Shown one piece after another: positions 63,600-64,000 of a DNA stretch of 64,000 nucleotides. The DNA is from Streptomyces tagetis (lineage in GTDB: Bacteria; Actinomycetota; Actinomycetes; Streptomycetales; Streptomycetaceae). The DNA lies in contig NZ_JAGPNL010000001.1 in NCBI RefSeq assembly GCF_018069565.1, positions 186,001 through 250,000 on the forward strand, written 5' to 3'. The first letter of the stretch is position 1, and the number at the start of each line of letters is the position of its first letter. The translations under genes were made by a program, and so were the position numbers. The notes beneath the pieces were generated by a model. The model did not search any database. It saw nothing but the letters and a program-made list of their open reading frames with translations, and had not been told where the DNA came from.

Positions 63600-64000
63600 G
63601 CCGCCCCCTGGGCGTCCGCCAGTTCGGCCCGGAACCGGTCGACCGTCTCGACGATGCCGCTGATGTCCGCGCCCGGGGTGAACACCGCGTCGACACCCAT
63701 CGCTTCGAGCAGGCGGACATCGGCGTCCGGGATGATGCCGCCGACCAGGATGCGGACGTCGCTCGCGTCCTCCCGCGCCAGCAGTTCGCGTACGCGCTCC
63801 ACGATCGTCAGATGGGCGCCCGAGAGTACGGAGAGGCCCAGGACGGGCGCGTCCTCGGCGATGACCGTGGCGACGATCTGCTCCGGGGTCTGGTGCAGAC
63901 CGGTGTAGATCACCTCGTGGCCGGCGTCGCGCAGCGCGCGGGCGATGACCTTGGCGCCGCGGTCGTGACCGTCGAGTCCCGGCTTGGCGATCACCACGCG
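63593..64000 (-). CDS. Cobalamin-binding subunit of a methylmalonyl-CoA mutase-type enzyme (5' end beyond window)
   Basis: A partial gene entering from the right edge; about 135 residues are visible. [20 protein letters not shown] contains the base-off B12 motif D-x-H-x2-G, with the histidine replacing dimethylbenzimidazole on cobalt. LSVLSGAH (S-x-L) and [16 protein letters not shown] (G-G) complete the Rossmann-like B12 fold. Such stand-alone domains pair with a separate catalytic subunit to interconvert methylmalonyl- or isobutyryl/ethylmalonyl-type CoA esters. Coupled to the carboxylase gene downstream. Confidence 0.9.
   Translation of the reverse strand, partial: RVVIAKPGLDGHDRGAKVIARALRDAGHEVIYTGLHQTPEQIVATVIAEDAPVLGLSVLSGAHLTIVERVRELLAREDASDVRILVGGIIPDADVRLLEAMGVDAVFTPGADISGIVETVDRFRAELADAQGAAC

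Noticed and set aside
61908..63908. 666-codon rightward frame opposite the carboxylase gene
   Set aside because: Gly/Ala/Asp-rich shadow of the biotin carboxylase; the antisense gene is unambiguous.

Overview
The window is high-GC actinobacterial DNA, almost certainly from a Streptomyces chromosome. The evidence is strong G/C bias at third codon positions, frequent GTG starts and ATGA/GTGA overlaps, a type II polyketide and deoxysugar cluster, AfsR-like, DHA2, MMPL and Rhs/type VII-associated proteins, and a cysteine-type actinobacterial leader peptide. No replication origin, rRNA, tRNA, CRISPR array or intact insertion sequence was seen.

Layout: (1) 1-6121 is the right-hand edge of an aromatic polyketide cluster. 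A leftward operon makes a 2-deoxysugar (2,3-dehydratase, 3-ketoreductase, 4-ketoreductase) and ends in an FAD monooxygenase cut by the window edge. Divergent from it are an acyl carrier protein, an enoyl-reductase-like SDR and a metal-dependent cyclase. (2) 6122-8827 is decayed: a universal stress protein pseudogene, a DNA-methylase-like remnant, a hydrolase remnant, and copy A of a dispersed repeat. (3) 8828-23288 is an accessory island: an excisionase-like HTH protein and partner, a small basic protein, a SARP/NB-ARC/TPR STAND protein, a Hanks-type kinase, and a four-gene operon of a tandem Fe-S PD-(D/E)XK nuclease, a Zn-ribbon/REase-like protein, a DinG-type Fe-S helicase and a pPIWI_RE-family protein. 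Repeat copy B follows it at once. I read this as a predicted Argonaute-like nucleic-acid-guided defence system and consider it the most exciting content here. (4) 23289-27396 is mixed remnants: a HEPN/Zn-ribbon fragment, a 5'-truncated acyl-CoA synthetase, an intact enoyl-CoA hydratase family gene, and a small acidic protein.

(5) 27397-31374 is an ABC exporter with a two-component system in one operon. (6) 31461-33914 is a DHA2 drug exporter, translationally coupled to a 35-residue ABC-ATPase remnant, opposite an AraC regulator. (7) 34230-35330 is a pseudogene plus repeat copy C. (8) 35648-42407 is a polymorphic toxin locus: SseB-like protein, helical partner, a 1592-residue Rhs toxin, a likely immunity protein and a decayed second one. 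(9) 42486-49459 is an organosulfur-scavenging operon (SfnG, DszC-like, FMN reductase, SfnB-like, SsuD) preceded by a cysteine-containing leader peptide and opposite a LysR regulator. (10) 49687-54161 holds cold-adaptation genes (DEAD-box helicase, cold-shock protein), an aldo/keto reductase, and a strong promoter with a long structured leader before a MerR gene. (11) 54418-56709 is a TetR/FAD-monooxygenase pair with a striking double palindromic operator. (12) 56951-64000 holds an MMPL exporter, a secreted GH76 mannanase, a RibD/DHFR-like protein, and acyl-CoA carboxylase alpha chain plus a cobalamin-binding mutase subunit (partial).

All functions are inferred from sequence alone by reading motifs and gene order; no database search was possible. 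Start codons were chosen by ribosome binding sites, overlaps and family length.
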